A stretch of 47,672 nucleotides of DNA from Novosphingobium sp. (GCF_027486195.1 NZ_JAIXPP010000104.1:1-47672), one strand, 5' to 3'. Shown: positions 34,875-43,674, counted from the first letter of the stretch. Notes: a model not told the origin generated them from the letters alone. Numbers and translations: made by a program.

Positions 34875-35888
34875 TCAGAGCGTGATCACCACCTTGCCGA
34901 ACAGCGCGCTGGATGACTGGTAGCGATAGGCTTCGATCGCGTCTTCGATTGCAAACGTGCGGTCGATAACCGGCTTGATCCCATGCGCATCGATGAAGGC
35001 ATTGAGCCGGCTCGCCATACCGCGCGAGCCGACGAAGATGCCGCGGATCGAACCGCCCTTGAACATAAGCGGGTGCGGATTGGTATCGCCTTCGCGCGTC
35101 AGCACGCCGATCAGCGCGATCTCGCCGCCAAAACCGACCGCCGTGATGCTCTGCTTGAGCGTGCCTGCGCCGCCGACTTCGACGACGTGGTCAACGCCGC
35201 CACCGGACAGATCGGCGGCGGTCGCACCCCAGGCCGGGACCTCGCGGTAATTGATCGTCTTGTCGGCACCGAGCGCGGCAACGCGGGCCAGCTTCTCGTC
35301 CGAAGAGCTGGTTGCGATCACCTGCGCCCCCGCTGCCTTCGCGATCTGCAGCGCGAGCAGCGAGACACCGCCCGTGCCAAGCACAAGCACGCTTTCGCCC
35401 GCGCGGACCGGATGTGGCCCCTCCATCAGGGCGTTCCACGCGGTGACACCCGCGCAAGGGAGGCAGGCTGCTTCCTCGAACGAAAGACTATCCGCCAGCG
35501 GCACGACGCCGTGTTCCGGCAGGACGACGAGATCCTGCAGCATACCGGTGGCCGGCGGCGCTCCGAGCGCAGGACCTGCTCCGGGATTGGGCGGGCCATC
35601 GATCCAGTTCTGGAAGAAGGTTCCGGCAACACGGTCACCCGGTTTCACCGAAGTGACCCCTGCCCCGACCGCGACCACTTCGCCCGCGCCATCGGAGAGC
35701 GGCACGGTATCCACCGCCACGGTGCCGCCCATGTAGAAGCCCAGCGGAATGATCTGGTCACGATAGTTTAGCGAGCAGGCGCGCACGCGCACCAAAACCT
35801 CGCCGGGGCCTGCCTGCGGCTCGGCAACGTCGCGCAGGGCCATGTCGTCCAGCGACGTCGCGCCTGCCCGGATCACCCACTGCCGCAT
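34875..35888 (-). CDS. MDR-family zinc-independent oxidoreductase (quinone-reductase-like)
   Basis: This 337-residue medium-chain reductase lacks the zinc-binding Cys/His set, so it resembles the quinone oxidoreductase-like branch (MDR, zinc-independent). The nucleotide motif VLGTGGVSLLALQIAKAAGAQVIATSSS is near the middle, followed by LGADKTINYRE, and LFGKVVITL is the usual C-terminus. Enone or quinone reduction with NADPH is the expected chemistry. It is the most upstream gene of the minus-strand run apart from the regulator, with a 120-bp gap before it that may hold its promoter. The substrate is unknown. Confidence 0.87.
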   Translation of the reverse strand: MRQWVIRAGATSLDDMALRDVAEPQAGPGEVLVRVRACSLNYRDQIIPLGFYMGGTVAVDTVPLSDGAGEVVAVGAGVTSVKPGDRVAGTFFQNWIDGPPNPGAGPALGAPPATGMLQDLVVLPEHGVVPLADSLSFEEAACLPCAGVTAWNALMEGPHPVRAGESVLVLGTGGVSLLALQIAKAAGAQVIATSSSDEKLARVAALGADKTINYREVPAWGATAADLSGGGVDHVVEVGGAGTLKQSITAVGFGGEIALIGVLTREGDTNPHPLMFKGGSIRGIFVGSRGMASRLNAFIDAHGIKPVIDRTFAIEDAIEAYRYQSSSALFGKVVITL

Positions 35889-36009
35889 GCCGTTTTCCTC
35901 CCTCCGTATTGTGCGAGGATAGTCGCACAGGCAGGCGCGGATTTAATCAGCAACACAAACAGATTTCACTGGATGCAATTGGAATGAATGGCTGATCCCA
36001 AGTATTTGA

Positions 36010-36837
36010 TCAGGTGGGACTTCCCGCAACGACCAACCCTGCCGATTGCGCGGCAACCGCATGTCCGATCGCTTGCGCTGTCTGGTGCAGCGCATCGAGG
36101 TGGCGGTGCATCACCGCCTCGTCTGTCCCACGCTTGGCCGGCCAGGTGAGGTTGATCGTGGCGATCGGCGCACCGTTTGCGAGGATCGCGACTGCCATAG
36201 AGCGCCGCCCGTCACGCAGCACGAGCTGCTTCGACCGGTCTGGCCAGGGGTGCATCGGTTCGCGCAGGGCATAGCCGCGCTCGCGCGTTTCCTTGAGGAT
36301 CGCACGCAGGTCGTCCTCGCTGCCGGGCGCGGCATCCTTGGGCCGAAGGCGCGCGATGATCGCCTCGCGCTCGTTCTCGTCGCAGGCGGCAAGATAGGCG
36401 CGGCCGGTGGCGGTGTGGATATAGGAAAGCTTCACGCCCACCGGGCCGAGAATGGCGGAATCGAGCCGGAACAGCGGGCTGTTGGTCTCGAGAATCTCCA
36501 TGTGATCAAGGCGCGGGACGCCCAGCACGGAAGGCCACGCCACCTTGGTCGAAAGCGCCTTCATGTAGGGCGAGGCGATTTCAGCGATATGCTCGACCGC
36601 GCTGCCGGTTCCGCGCGCAGCGGGGCCCAGATGCGGGAGATAGGCCCCATCGGCGAGGCGCTGCCAGACAAGGCCCTTGCGCCCGAGCGTCAGCAACATG
36701 CGCAGCAAGGTTGCCTTGGGAAGCTTCAGCGCCTGATGGAGTTCGTGGAGGCTGACAGCCCGGCGCGCCTGCACTTCGATCAGCACATCGAGCCCGCGTT
36801 CAAGCGCGCGCACCGTCTTAACCTTGCGTTCCAGCAT
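36010..36837 (-). CDS. IclR-family transcriptional regulator
   Basis: This 275-residue protein has an N-terminal winged helix (TVRALERGLDVLIEVQ... SLHELHQALKLPKATLLRMLLTLGRKGLV). The IclR effector domain follows, with HTATGRAYLAACDENER and the conserved C-terminal GAPIATINLTWP. ATG 36837 has GGGAAGAG upstream and gives normal length; the longer frame to 36996 runs into the divergent gene. MhpR-like members regulate aromatic-acid degradation. It is divergent from the UPF0261-carboxylase operon across 143 bp, so it is the likely regulator of that operon, and may also control the reductase gene downstream. Confidence 0.92.
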   Translation of the reverse strand: MLERKVKTVRALERGLDVLIEVQARRAVSLHELHQALKLPKATLLRMLLTLGRKGLVWQRLADGAYLPHLGPAARGTGSAVEHIAEIASPYMKALSTKVAWPSVLGVPRLDHMEILETNSPLFRLDSAILGPVGVKLSYIHTATGRAYLAACDENEREAIIARLRPKDAAPGSEDDLRAILKETRERGYALREPMHPWPDRSKQLVLRDGRRSMAVAILANGAPIATINLTWPAKRGTDEAVMHRHLDALHQTAQAIGHAVAAQSAGLVVAGSPT

Positions 36838-36980
36838 CGTCTCTTCCCGGTGTTTTCGGCGCTGGCCGGTGCCGGAGGGCCCGTCAGCGTGTTTCACCTT
36901 ATGCAACGCGCACTTCGCATACCGTGGTGCAAAGTCAACCGCGATGACGCACTCTTGCATGAGGGAGACAAGGGATAGCC
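36838..36980. promoter_or_regulatory. Divergent promoter region of the IclR gene and the carboxylase operon
   Basis: This 143-bp gap holds short dyads: TATGC at 36900-36904 with GCATA at 36917-36921, and ATGCAA at 36901 with TTGCAT at 36955. These are possible IclR sites. No clear consensus promoter could be picked on either strand. Confidence 0.35.
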
Positions 36981-38210
36981 ATGGCTGAGACCACATTGCC
37001 GAGCGTCATGCTCATCGTGACGCAGGACACCAAGGAAGAGGAGGCCCGCTTCGTTCGCGCCGTGCTGGAGGCAGCGGGCGTGCGTGTCGTGCATCTTGAT
37101 CCAAGTGTTCGGCGCACCGTCGGCGGCGCGGAGATTTCGCCCGAGGACGTGGCGGCAGCAGCCGGCATGACGATCGAAGAGGTCCGCGCGCTGGGCCACG
37201 AAGGCAAATGCCAGGACGCCATGATCCGCGGCGCGATTGCCGCCGCCCATGCCTGGAACGCCAATGACCCGATCTCCGGCATTCTCGCGGTTGGCGGTTC
37301 GATGGGCTCGGCGCTGGCAGGCGCTCTCATGCAGAGCTTCCCTTATGGCCTGCCGCGCATGATCGTCTCGACCATGGCCTCCGGCTTCACCAAGCCCTAC
37401 ATGGGCGTGCAGGACATCGCGATGATGAACGCGGTGACCGACATTTCCGGCCTCAATTCGATCAGCCGCGACGTGTTCCGCAACGCCGCCAACGCGGTTG
37501 CTGGCATGGCCAAGGGCTATGACCCCAAGGCGGCGGCGGAAAAGCCGCTGGTGCTGATCACCACGCTCGGCACGACCGAGGCGAGCGTGAAGCGCATTCG
37601 CGAGGCGCTGGAAAGCGATGGCTGCGAGGTCATGGTGTTTCACTCGTCCGGCGCGGGCGGGCCGACGCTCGACGGGCTGGCGGCGGGCAAGGATGTGGCG
37701 CTGGTGCTCGACCTTTCGCAGACCGAGATCATCGACCACATCTTCGGCGGCCTCGCCGATACCGGCCCGGATCGCGGACGCCCCGCGCTGCTCAAGGGCA
37801 TCCCGACCATCTTGGCGCCGGGCAATGCGGACTTCATCATCGGCGGGCCAATCGATGGTGCGCGCGCACAGTTCCCCGGCCGCCGATATCACGAGCACAA
37901 CCCGCAGCTAACCGCCGTGCGCACGACATTCGAGGATCTCAAGAAGCTCGCCGATCACCTCGCCGCCAATGTGCGCGATGCCAAGGGGCCGGTCCGCGTG
38001 TTCACCCCGCTTCACGGCTTCTCCAACCATGACAGCCCCGCCGGACACCTGATGGACCGGAGCGTGCCACCGCCATTTGCCGAGTACCTCAGGGCCGTGA
38101 TGCCCGCCGAGGTGCCGGTGACTGCCGTCGACGCACACTTCAACGACACTGCCTTTTCCGACGCGATCATCGCCGCCTCGCGCGAGATGCTGGCCGCGGC
38201 CAAGGCCTGA
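36981..38210 (+). CDS. UPF0261/Tm-1-like ATP-binding protein
   Basis: This 409-residue protein belongs to the UPF0261 family, related to the ATP-binding N-terminal region of the plant antiviral protein Tm-1. Family blocks are clear: ILAVGGSMGSALAGALMQSFPYGLPRMIVSTMASG near 95-130, DIAMMNAVTDISGLNSISRDVFRNAA, EVMVFHSSGAGGPTLDGLA, and FTPLHGFSNHDSPAGHLMD. It has no signal peptide. AAGGGAT precedes the ATG. It is the first gene of the carboxylase-phosphatase operon, 12 bp before the biotin carrier. The family's enzymatic role is not established; ATP binding and the position suggest an activating kinase for the carboxylase substrate. That is inference. Confidence 0.88.
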   Translation: MAETTLPSVMLIVTQDTKEEEARFVRAVLEAAGVRVVHLDPSVRRTVGGAEISPEDVAAAAGMTIEEVRALGHEGKCQDAMIRGAIAAAHAWNANDPISGILAVGGSMGSALAGALMQSFPYGLPRMIVSTMASGFTKPYMGVQDIAMMNAVTDISGLNSISRDVFRNAANAVAGMAKGYDPKAAAEKPLVLITTLGTTEASVKRIREALESDGCEVMVFHSSGAGGPTLDGLAAGKDVALVLDLSQTEIIDHIFGGLADTGPDRGRPALLKGIPTILAPGNADFIIGGPIDGARAQFPGRRYHEHNPQLTAVRTTFEDLKKLADHLAANVRDAKGPVRVFTPLHGFSNHDSPAGHLMDRSVPPPFAEYLRAVMPAEVPVTAVDAHFNDTAFSDAIIAASREMLAAAKA

Positions 38211-38222
38211 ACGGACACAATC

Positions 38223-38669
38223 ATGAGCGACGACCTGCCGCTGACTGCCGAAGATGTCGCCGAAATCGCGGCGATCATCGAGGCCTCGCCCTACCGTGAA
38301 CTGGACCTTTCGACCCGCCGCTTCCGCCTGCGCCTTGCACGCGGCGATGACGGCGAAGCGGGCCTGACGCAGGAATGGCAATGGGCGGGCAGCGCGCCTG
38401 AAGCGGCGGCGGCCATGGCTGAACATGCAACCGATCCCGACGCGGTCCCGGCGCCGCTGCCCGGCACCTTCTATCACGCACCGCAGCCGGGCGCGCCGCC
38501 GTTCGTGGCGGTCGGCGATGAAGTCGGACCGGAAACAGTCGTCGGCATTGTCGAGACGATGAAGCTCATGAACCCGGTCCATGCCGGACGCGCAGGTCGG
38601 GTTGCCGAAGTGATCGTCCCCAATGCGACGATGGTCGCCAAGGGCCAGCCCTTGTTCCGGCTCGCCTGA
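38223..38669 (+). CDS. Biotin carboxyl carrier protein
   Basis: This 148-residue carrier has a charged N-terminal region, a Pro/Ala linker (about 70-82) and a C-terminal biotinyl domain. The biotin attachment motif is VETMKLMN with K114, a variant of the usual EAMKM but still with the flanking Met-Lys-(Leu/Met)-Met. The layout is like AccB. It stands beside its own biotin carboxylase and carboxyltransferase, so it is the dedicated carrier of this enzyme and not the fatty-acid AccB. It is encoded 12 bp after UPF0261 and 18 bp before the carboxylase. Confidence 0.93.
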   Translation: MSDDLPLTAEDVAEIAAIIEASPYRELDLSTRRFRLRLARGDDGEAGLTQEWQWAGSAPEAAAAMAEHATDPDAVPAPLPGTFYHAPQPGAPPFVAVGDEVGPETVVGIVETMKLMNPVHAGRAGRVAEVIVPNATMVAKGQPLFRLA

Positions 38670-38687
38670 GCGCAAAGGCAGACAACC

Positions 38688-40022
38688 ATGATCCGCCGAC
38701 TGTTCATAGCCAATCGCGGCGAGATCGCGCTGCGCGTCATCCGCACCGCCAAGGCGATGGGGATCACCACCGTGCTGGGTGTTTCCAGCGCCGATGCCGC
38801 CTCGCTCCCCGCGCTGATGGCAGACGAGACCGTGCTGCTCGGCCCCGGACCTTCGTCGCAGAGCTATCTGGCTATCGATACGGTCGTGGCGGCCATGATC
38901 TCGGCACACTGCGATGCGGTGCATCCGGGCTACGGCTTCCTTTCGGAGAATGCCGCTTTTGCAAGGGCTGTTGCGGGCGCGGGCATCCGCTTCGTCGGGC
39001 CCGAAATCAAGACGCTGGAGGGCATGGGTGACAAGCTGGCCGCCCGCGCCCTCGCGCTGGAAGCGGGCCTGCCGGTGCTCCCCGGCGGCGAGGCAGCGAC
39101 GCGCGAGGCGGTCCATGCCCGCGCGGCCGAGATCGGCTATCCGCTGCTGCTCAAGGCCGTGGCGGGCGGCGGCGGCAAGGGCATGCGCCGGGTCGACCGC
39201 GCCGAGGACCTCGATACGGTGCTCGATATGGCGCAGGCCGAAGCGCAGGCCGCGTTTGGCAATGCTGCGGTCTATGTCGAGCGCTTCGTTGCCAAGGGAC
39301 GGCATGTCGAGGTCCAGTTGCTGGGCGATGGCAGCAGCGCCATCCATCTCGGCACGCGCGATTGTTCGATCCAGCGGCGGTTTCAAAAGCTGGTGGAAGA
39401 GGCCCCTGCCCCGGCCATGCCCGATGCGGCGCGTGCGGGGATCGAGGAGGCGGCAGTGCGGCTCGCCCGGCATATCGGCTATCGCGGCGCGGGGACGGCG
39501 GAGTTCCTCGTCGATGCGACCGACTTTTCGTTCTATTTCCTCGAGCTCAACGCGCGCATCCAGGTCGAGCATCCGGTGACCGAGGCGATCACCGGCGTGG
39601 ATCTGGTCGAGCAGCAATTGCTGGTGGCTGCGGGCAAGCGCCTCACGCTGACGCAGGCCATGGTGCGCCCAGTGGGCCATGCCATCGAAGTGAGGATCAA
39701 CGCCGAGGATCCGGACGCTGATTTCCGCCCGGCACCGGGCCGGATCACGCGGGCCGCTTGGCCTGCTGGACCGGGTATTCGCGTCGACACGCATATCGCC
39801 GCAGGCGGAGAAGTGCCCCCGCTCTACGATTCCCTGCTCGGCAAGCTGATCGTTCATGCGCCTAGCCGCGAAGAGGCGGTCGCACGGCTCAAGGCGGCGC
39901 TGGCCAGCATTCGCATAGAGGGCGTGCCCACCACCGCCGGACTTCACGCCCGCATCGCCGCCGATCCGCGCTTTGTGGCAGGCGGGGTCGACACCGGATT
40001 TCTGACAGGACTTGCGCAATGA
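38688..40022 (+). CDS. Biotin carboxylase subunit
   Basis: This 444-residue ATP-grasp enzyme carboxylates biotin with ATP and bicarbonate. Standard blocks are present: FIANRGEIALRVIRTAK at the N-terminus, HPGYGFLSEN, the glycine-rich KAVAGGGGKGMR, CSIQRRFQKLVEEAPAP and FFLELNARIQVEHPVTE (the sequence reads YFLELNARIQVEHP). The last block is usually EMNTRLQVEHP, so two positions differ. The C-terminal domain (INAEDPDADFRPAPGRI) is complete. The length matches AccC. The gene overlaps the carboxyltransferase gene by 4 nt, consistent with fixed stoichiometry. Confidence 0.95.
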   Translation: MIRRLFIANRGEIALRVIRTAKAMGITTVLGVSSADAASLPALMADETVLLGPGPSSQSYLAIDTVVAAMISAHCDAVHPGYGFLSENAAFARAVAGAGIRFVGPEIKTLEGMGDKLAARALALEAGLPVLPGGEAATREAVHARAAEIGYPLLLKAVAGGGGKGMRRVDRAEDLDTVLDMAQAEAQAAFGNAAVYVERFVAKGRHVEVQLLGDGSSAIHLGTRDCSIQRRFQKLVEEAPAPAMPDAARAGIEEAAVRLARHIGYRGAGTAEFLVDATDFSFYFLELNARIQVEHPVTEAITGVDLVEQQLLVAAGKRLTLTQAMVRPVGHAIEVRINAEDPDADFRPAPGRITRAAWPAGPGIRVDTHIAAGGEVPPLYDSLLGKLIVHAPSREEAVARLKAALASIRIEGVPTTAGLHARIAADPRFVAGGVDTGFLTGLAQ

Positions 40023-41491
40023 CAACGCTCAGGCTGGTCGACGTGACCATGCGCGATGGCAACCAGAGCCTGTGGGGCGCCACCGGGCTCAACACCTCGC
40101 ATATGTTGCAGGCCGCTGCGCTTACGGAAGCCTGCGGCTTTCGCGCCATCGACTTCACCTCCTCGAGCCACATGGCCGTCGCGGTGCGCTACTTCCAGAA
40201 CAACCCGTGGGAGCGGCTGCGGCGCATGGCTGCGGCCATGCCGACAACCCCGCTGCAGTTCATCACGACCGGCCTGCGCTTCATTGCCTGGCAGCAGGCG
40301 GACCCGGAGTTCATGCGCCTCGTCTACCGCGCGCTGCAGGTGAACGGCGTGGGCCGTTTCGTGCTGCTCGATCCGATGCACGAAGTGCCCGCGGTGATCG
40401 AGGCGGCGCGGCTGGTGAAGGAGGAAGGCAGCGCCGAGGTGATGTGTGCCCTCACCTTCACGCTCTCCGAATTCCACACCGACAAGTTCTACGCCGATTT
40501 CGCGCGTGCCGTTGGCCAGAGCCCGGACATCGACCTGTTCTACATCAAGGACCCGTCCGGTCTGCTCTCGCTGGACCGGGTGCGCACGCTGGTCCCGGCA
40601 GTGAAAGCTGCCATCGGCAATCGGCCGCTGGAAATCCACGCCCACACCACCATCGGTCAGGGCATGCTCTCCAGCCTTGAAGCCGCCAAGCTAGGCATTT
40701 CGGCAATCCATGTCGGCATCGGCGCAGCGGGCGATGGTTCCTCGCTGCCCGAGGCCAACCGCATGCTCGCCAATCTCGAGGAGGCCGGCCACACCGTCGA
40801 AATCGACCGCGCGGCGCTGGCGAAGCTGACATCCTACTGGAACCGCCTCGCGCTTGCGGAAAACCTGCCGTTTGGTCAGCCGCAGAACTTCGATGCAAGT
40901 TTCCTGCGCCACCAGATCGCCGGCGGCGTGATGACGACGACCGCGCGCCAGCTTGCCGAGCTAGGCCTCGCAGATCGCCTGCCCGCCGTGATCGCCGAAA
41001 CCGAACAGGTCCGCGCGGAGCTCGGCTATCCGATCATGGTCACGCCCTTCCCGCAAATGGTCATGAGCCAGGCACTGTTCAACGTGATCGGGGATCGTCG
41101 CTATGCGCAAGTCTCCGATCAGGTCATCCGCTACTGCCTCGGCAAGTTCGGCAAGCCGACTTCGCCGATCGACCGCGATGTGCTGGCCGCGATCATGGAC
41201 CGGCCCCGCGCCCGCGAACTGGAAAACGAGCCGACGTTCCCCGCGCTCGGCGATCTGCGCCGCCAGTTCGGCCATGCCATGCCCGACGAGGAATTCCTCC
41301 TGCGCGCGGTCATGCCGCCGGAGCAGGTCGATGCCATGCTCGCCGCAGGCCCCTCGCGATCGACCTACACCCCCGAGGCCGCGCCGGTCATCGCGTTGCT
41401 GCGCAAGCTGGCCGCCAAACCCACCGCGCGCGACCTCGTGATCGAGCGCGGGTCCTTCCGCCTTGCCCTTCATGCCGGAGCCAGCCTGTGA
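40019..41491 (+). CDS. Pyruvate-carboxylase-like carboxyltransferase subunit
   Basis: This 490-residue protein has the HMGL-like TIM barrel and C-terminal conserved domain of pyruvate carboxylase and oxaloacetate decarboxylase alpha. The motif VTMRDGNQSLWG (9-20) replaces the usual RDAHQSL. K177 in IKDPSG fits the carbamylated lysine, and H207 and H209 in HAHTT fit the metal ligands. MVTPFPQMVMSQ and CLGKFGKP are in the second domain. There is no fused biotin domain; the carrier is separate. The changes in the substrate pocket motif relative to pyruvate carboxylase suggest another ketone substrate, such as an activated aryl methyl ketone. The start overlaps the carboxylase stop by 4 nt. Confidence 0.9.
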   Translation: MTTLRLVDVTMRDGNQSLWGATGLNTSHMLQAAALTEACGFRAIDFTSSSHMAVAVRYFQNNPWERLRRMAAAMPTTPLQFITTGLRFIAWQQADPEFMRLVYRALQVNGVGRFVLLDPMHEVPAVIEAARLVKEEGSAEVMCALTFTLSEFHTDKFYADFARAVGQSPDIDLFYIKDPSGLLSLDRVRTLVPAVKAAIGNRPLEIHAHTTIGQGMLSSLEAAKLGISAIHVGIGAAGDGSSLPEANRMLANLEEAGHTVEIDRAALAKLTSYWNRLALAENLPFGQPQNFDASFLRHQIAGGVMTTTARQLAELGLADRLPAVIAETEQVRAELGYPIMVTPFPQMVMSQALFNVIGDRRYAQVSDQVIRYCLGKFGKPTSPIDRDVLAAIMDRPRARELENEPTFPALGDLRRQFGHAMPDEEFLLRAVMPPEQVDAMLAAGPSRSTYTPEAAPVIALLRKLAAKPTARDLVIERGSFRLALHAGASL

Positions 41492-42330
41492 CCATTTCCC
41501 CCGAGAACGCCGTGCGGCTGAAGGATGCCGCCGGGTTCGTGTTCGACATGGACGGCACCATCGCGCTGGGCGACGCGCAAAGCGGCGGGCACAACGCTCT
41601 GCCCTATGCGGTGGCGCTGCTCGAAGCACTGAAGGCGCGCGGCACGCCCTTCGTGGTCTTCACCAATGGCACGGCCAAGCCGCCTGCCGCCTATGCCGCA
41701 TCGCTGCGCAACGCCGGCTTCCCCGTGGACGACGGGCAGATGCTGACGCCTTCGTCCTCGACCGCCGATTGGCTCAAGCGCTCTGGCGTGGGCAAGGTGC
41801 GTGTACTGGGCAATGCCGGATGCCGCGCGCCGCTCGATGATGCGGGTCTCGATGTGGTGGGGCCGGACGAGGCTGCCGAAGGTGTCGAGGCGGTCTACAC
41901 TGGCTGGTTCCGCGAGTTCGATTTTCCGGCGCTGGAGGCCGCCTGCGATTCGCTCTGGAAAGGCGCCAAGTTGCTGACTGCGAGCAATGTGCCCTTCTTC
42001 GCGACGGCGAATGGCCGCGCCATCGGCGCCAGCTATCCGATCAACGCGATGCTGACCGCAATGACCGGCAAGCGGCCGCGCATTCTCGGCAAGCCTTCCC
42101 GCGTGGCGTTCGATACGGCCCGGGTGCTGATGGGCTTGCCGCGCAGTGCTGCAAAGCAGATGGTCGTGGTGGGCGATGACCCTGCGCTGGAGATGCGCAT
42201 GGCCAATGCCGTGGGCGCGCTCTCCGTGGGGATGGCAACCGGGATCATGGCCAAGGGGGCAGAGCTTCCCGAGCGTGATCGTCCTGCGGTCCTGCTCGAC
42301 AGCCTGCAGCCGCTGCTCGACCTGCTCTAA
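41488..42330 (+). CDS. HAD-superfamily phosphatase, NagD/phosphoglycolate type
   Basis: This is a 280-residue class IIA HAD hydrolase. Motif I is FVFDMDGTIALGD with D20 and D22, motif II is VVFTNGTAKP, the lysine is in ILGKPS, and motif IV is VVVGDDPALEMRMA. The cap (about 90-190) is C2-like. The start is a GTG that overlaps the carboxyltransferase stop by 4 nt. Placed last in the carboxylase operon, it could remove a phosphate from the carboxylated product, as the phosphatase does in reported acetovanillone pathways. The gene's stop overlaps that of the convergent HNH gene by 2 nt. Confidence 0.9.
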   Translation: MTISPENAVRLKDAAGFVFDMDGTIALGDAQSGGHNALPYAVALLEALKARGTPFVVFTNGTAKPPAAYAASLRNAGFPVDDGQMLTPSSSTADWLKRSGVGKVRVLGNAGCRAPLDDAGLDVVGPDEAAEGVEAVYTGWFREFDFPALEAACDSLWKGAKLLTASNVPFFATANGRAIGASYPINAMLTAMTGKRPRILGKPSRVAFDTARVLMGLPRSAAKQMVVVGDDPALEMRMANAVGALSVGMATGIMAKGAELPERDRPAVLLDSLQPLLDLL

Positions 42331-42596
42331 CGCCGACGCGCGGTAGGTGCGTGGAAATCGGGCGGCTTGCTCGCGACCCAGGCAACGAATTTCGCGATCA
42401 CGGGCTGCGCGCGCAAGGCATCTGGATCAGCCCCGATCCGGGCCAGTTCGCCGTTGCTGAACTGGGCATGGAGCGTGCGGTGGCAGATCGGATGGACCGC
42501 CACTGTCTCACGCCCGCCACGGCTTTTCGGCACGGGGTGGTGCCATTCCACCTTGCGGCCAAGTGGCCTTTCGCAAAGCCAGCAGGCCTCCGGCAT
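42327..42596 (-). CDS. Small HNH-domain protein
   Basis: This 89-residue protein has the first metal pair CWLC at 5-8. EWHHPVPKSRGG, containing the HH of an HNH/zinc-finger nuclease, follows, and then HPICHRTLH, with the second half of the motif. The C-terminus is basic. Short HNH proteins like this occur beside transporters in many Proteobacteria with unknown role; a nuclease function is only suggested by the fold. The ATG at 42596 is 2 bp after the EamA stop, so it is co-transcribed. The gene converges on the phosphatase. Confidence 0.75.
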   Translation of the reverse strand: MPEACWLCERPLGRKVEWHHPVPKSRGGRETVAVHPICHRTLHAQFSNGELARIGADPDALRAQPVIAKFVAWVASKPPDFHAPTARRR

Positions 42597-42598
42597 CG

Positions 42599-43516
42599 CT
42601 ATTCGGTGCCTTGCGGCTCGTCGGTCATGCGGCCTGCGCGCCAGAGAAAAAGGCCCGCGCCGATGATGATCGCGGCGCCCAGCAGCGCGGTCGCATCGGG
42701 GTGTTCGCGAAACAGCAGCCAGCCATAGAAGCCGGCCACGATCAGCTGGAAATAGGTCATCGGCGCGACCGTGGCGGCGCCCGCGCGCGAGGTTGCCATG
42801 TAGATCAGGGCATGCGCGCTGCTGCCGGTGACCGCGATGGCCGCGCTCTTGCCGATCACACTCCATGGCGGCGCGCCGACATGCAGCATGGCAATGCCGC
42901 ACAAATGGCCGATCAGCGTGAACACCAGCAGGAACAGCGTGGCGAAAATCGCGACATTGACCTGCATGGCAAGCGCCGAGCCGCGCCCGAGCACCGCGCG
43001 GTTGCCGATGATCAGCAGTGCCATGCCGCAGGCCGCAAACAGCGGCAGCACGGCCGCCGGGCCGATCGCGGCGAAATTGGGCCTGAGCACGATCAGCACC
43101 CCAGCAAAGGCGACAAGGCTGGCGATCCACGTCTCGCGCCGCATCGGCTCGCCGATGAGCGCTGCGGCGAGCAGCGCTGTCACCATCGGACTGGTGAACG
43201 AAATCGCAGTCGCCTCGGCAATTGGCATGATCTGCACGGCGGTGAAGAAAGTCGTGGCCGAGAATGCAACGCCGAACCCGCGCGCGGCATGCCAGCCCAG
43301 ATGGTCCATGCGGAAACCCGCCCAGCCCTCACGCCAGAGCAGGATCGTGCCAAGGCCGATGGTGCCGATGATATAGCGCAGCGCCGCAATGGCTGGCCCC
43401 GGCCAGAGCCCGGCCATGGATTTGACCAGCGTATCGCCTGTGGAAAGCAGCGCAAACCCGCCCAGAGCCAGCAGCAGTCCGTCTCTTGTCCGATTGCGCA
43501 ATAGCCCCTCCGTCAC
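42599..43516 (-). CDS. EamA/DMT-family transporter
   Basis: This 305-residue protein has ten hydrophobic helices in two EamA repeats (residues about 10-140 and 150-290). FTSPMVTALLAAALIGEP is the typical end of the first repeat and TYFQLIVAGFYGWLLFREHP that of the second. It is an inner-membrane exporter or importer of small metabolites; the substrate is not predictable. It is divergent from the glycosyltransferase gene across about 158 bp. There is no evident link with the aromatic locus. Confidence 0.88.
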   Translation of the reverse strand: MTEGLLRNRTRDGLLLALGGFALLSTGDTLVKSMAGLWPGPAIAALRYIIGTIGLGTILLWREGWAGFRMDHLGWHAARGFGVAFSATTFFTAVQIMPIAEATAISFTSPMVTALLAAALIGEPMRRETWIASLVAFAGVLIVLRPNFAAIGPAAVLPLFAACGMALLIIGNRAVLGRGSALAMQVNVAIFATLFLLVFTLIGHLCGIAMLHVGAPPWSVIGKSAAIAVTGSSAHALIYMATSRAGAATVAPMTYFQLIVAGFYGWLLFREHPDATALLGAAIIIGAGLFLWRAGRMTDEPQGTE

Positions 43517-43674
43517 CCAGCCTCATTGCTGGACTTGGCCCCGGCTGCAACCCTCGATACTGGTCTTGTTCCACAATCGGTGCCATGGGGTTGCATCACA
43601 GGCCCGTTAAGGCTTCTTTACGGCTTGTTTACCAAGCTTTGCGTATGGTTCAGCGCATCGCAGGAGACATTTTG
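43517..43674. other. Divergent intergenic region, EamA and GT2 genes
   Basis: About 158 bp that includes AGGAGA at 43662-43667, the ribosome site for the GT2 start. No clear operator or terminator was seen. Both promoters should lie here. Confidence 0.35.

Noticed and set aside
37908..40025. Open frame of 705 codons on the minus strand opposite the biotin carrier and carboxylase
   Set aside because: The plus-strand genes carry all catalytic motifs and are spaced as an operon. The minus frame has no domain.
36981..42330. Interpretation as methylmalonyl, acetyl-CoA or plain pyruvate carboxylase
   Set aside because: There is no AccA/AccD- or PCCB-like subunit. The transferase is of the pyruvate-carboxylase fold but with a changed RDxxQSL motif and a HAD phosphatase partner. 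A pyruvate role is not fully excluded.
42597..43130. N-terminal extension of the HNH frame
   Set aside because: It lies inside the EamA gene in another frame. The CWLC motif begins right after the ATG at 42596, so the short form is the gene.
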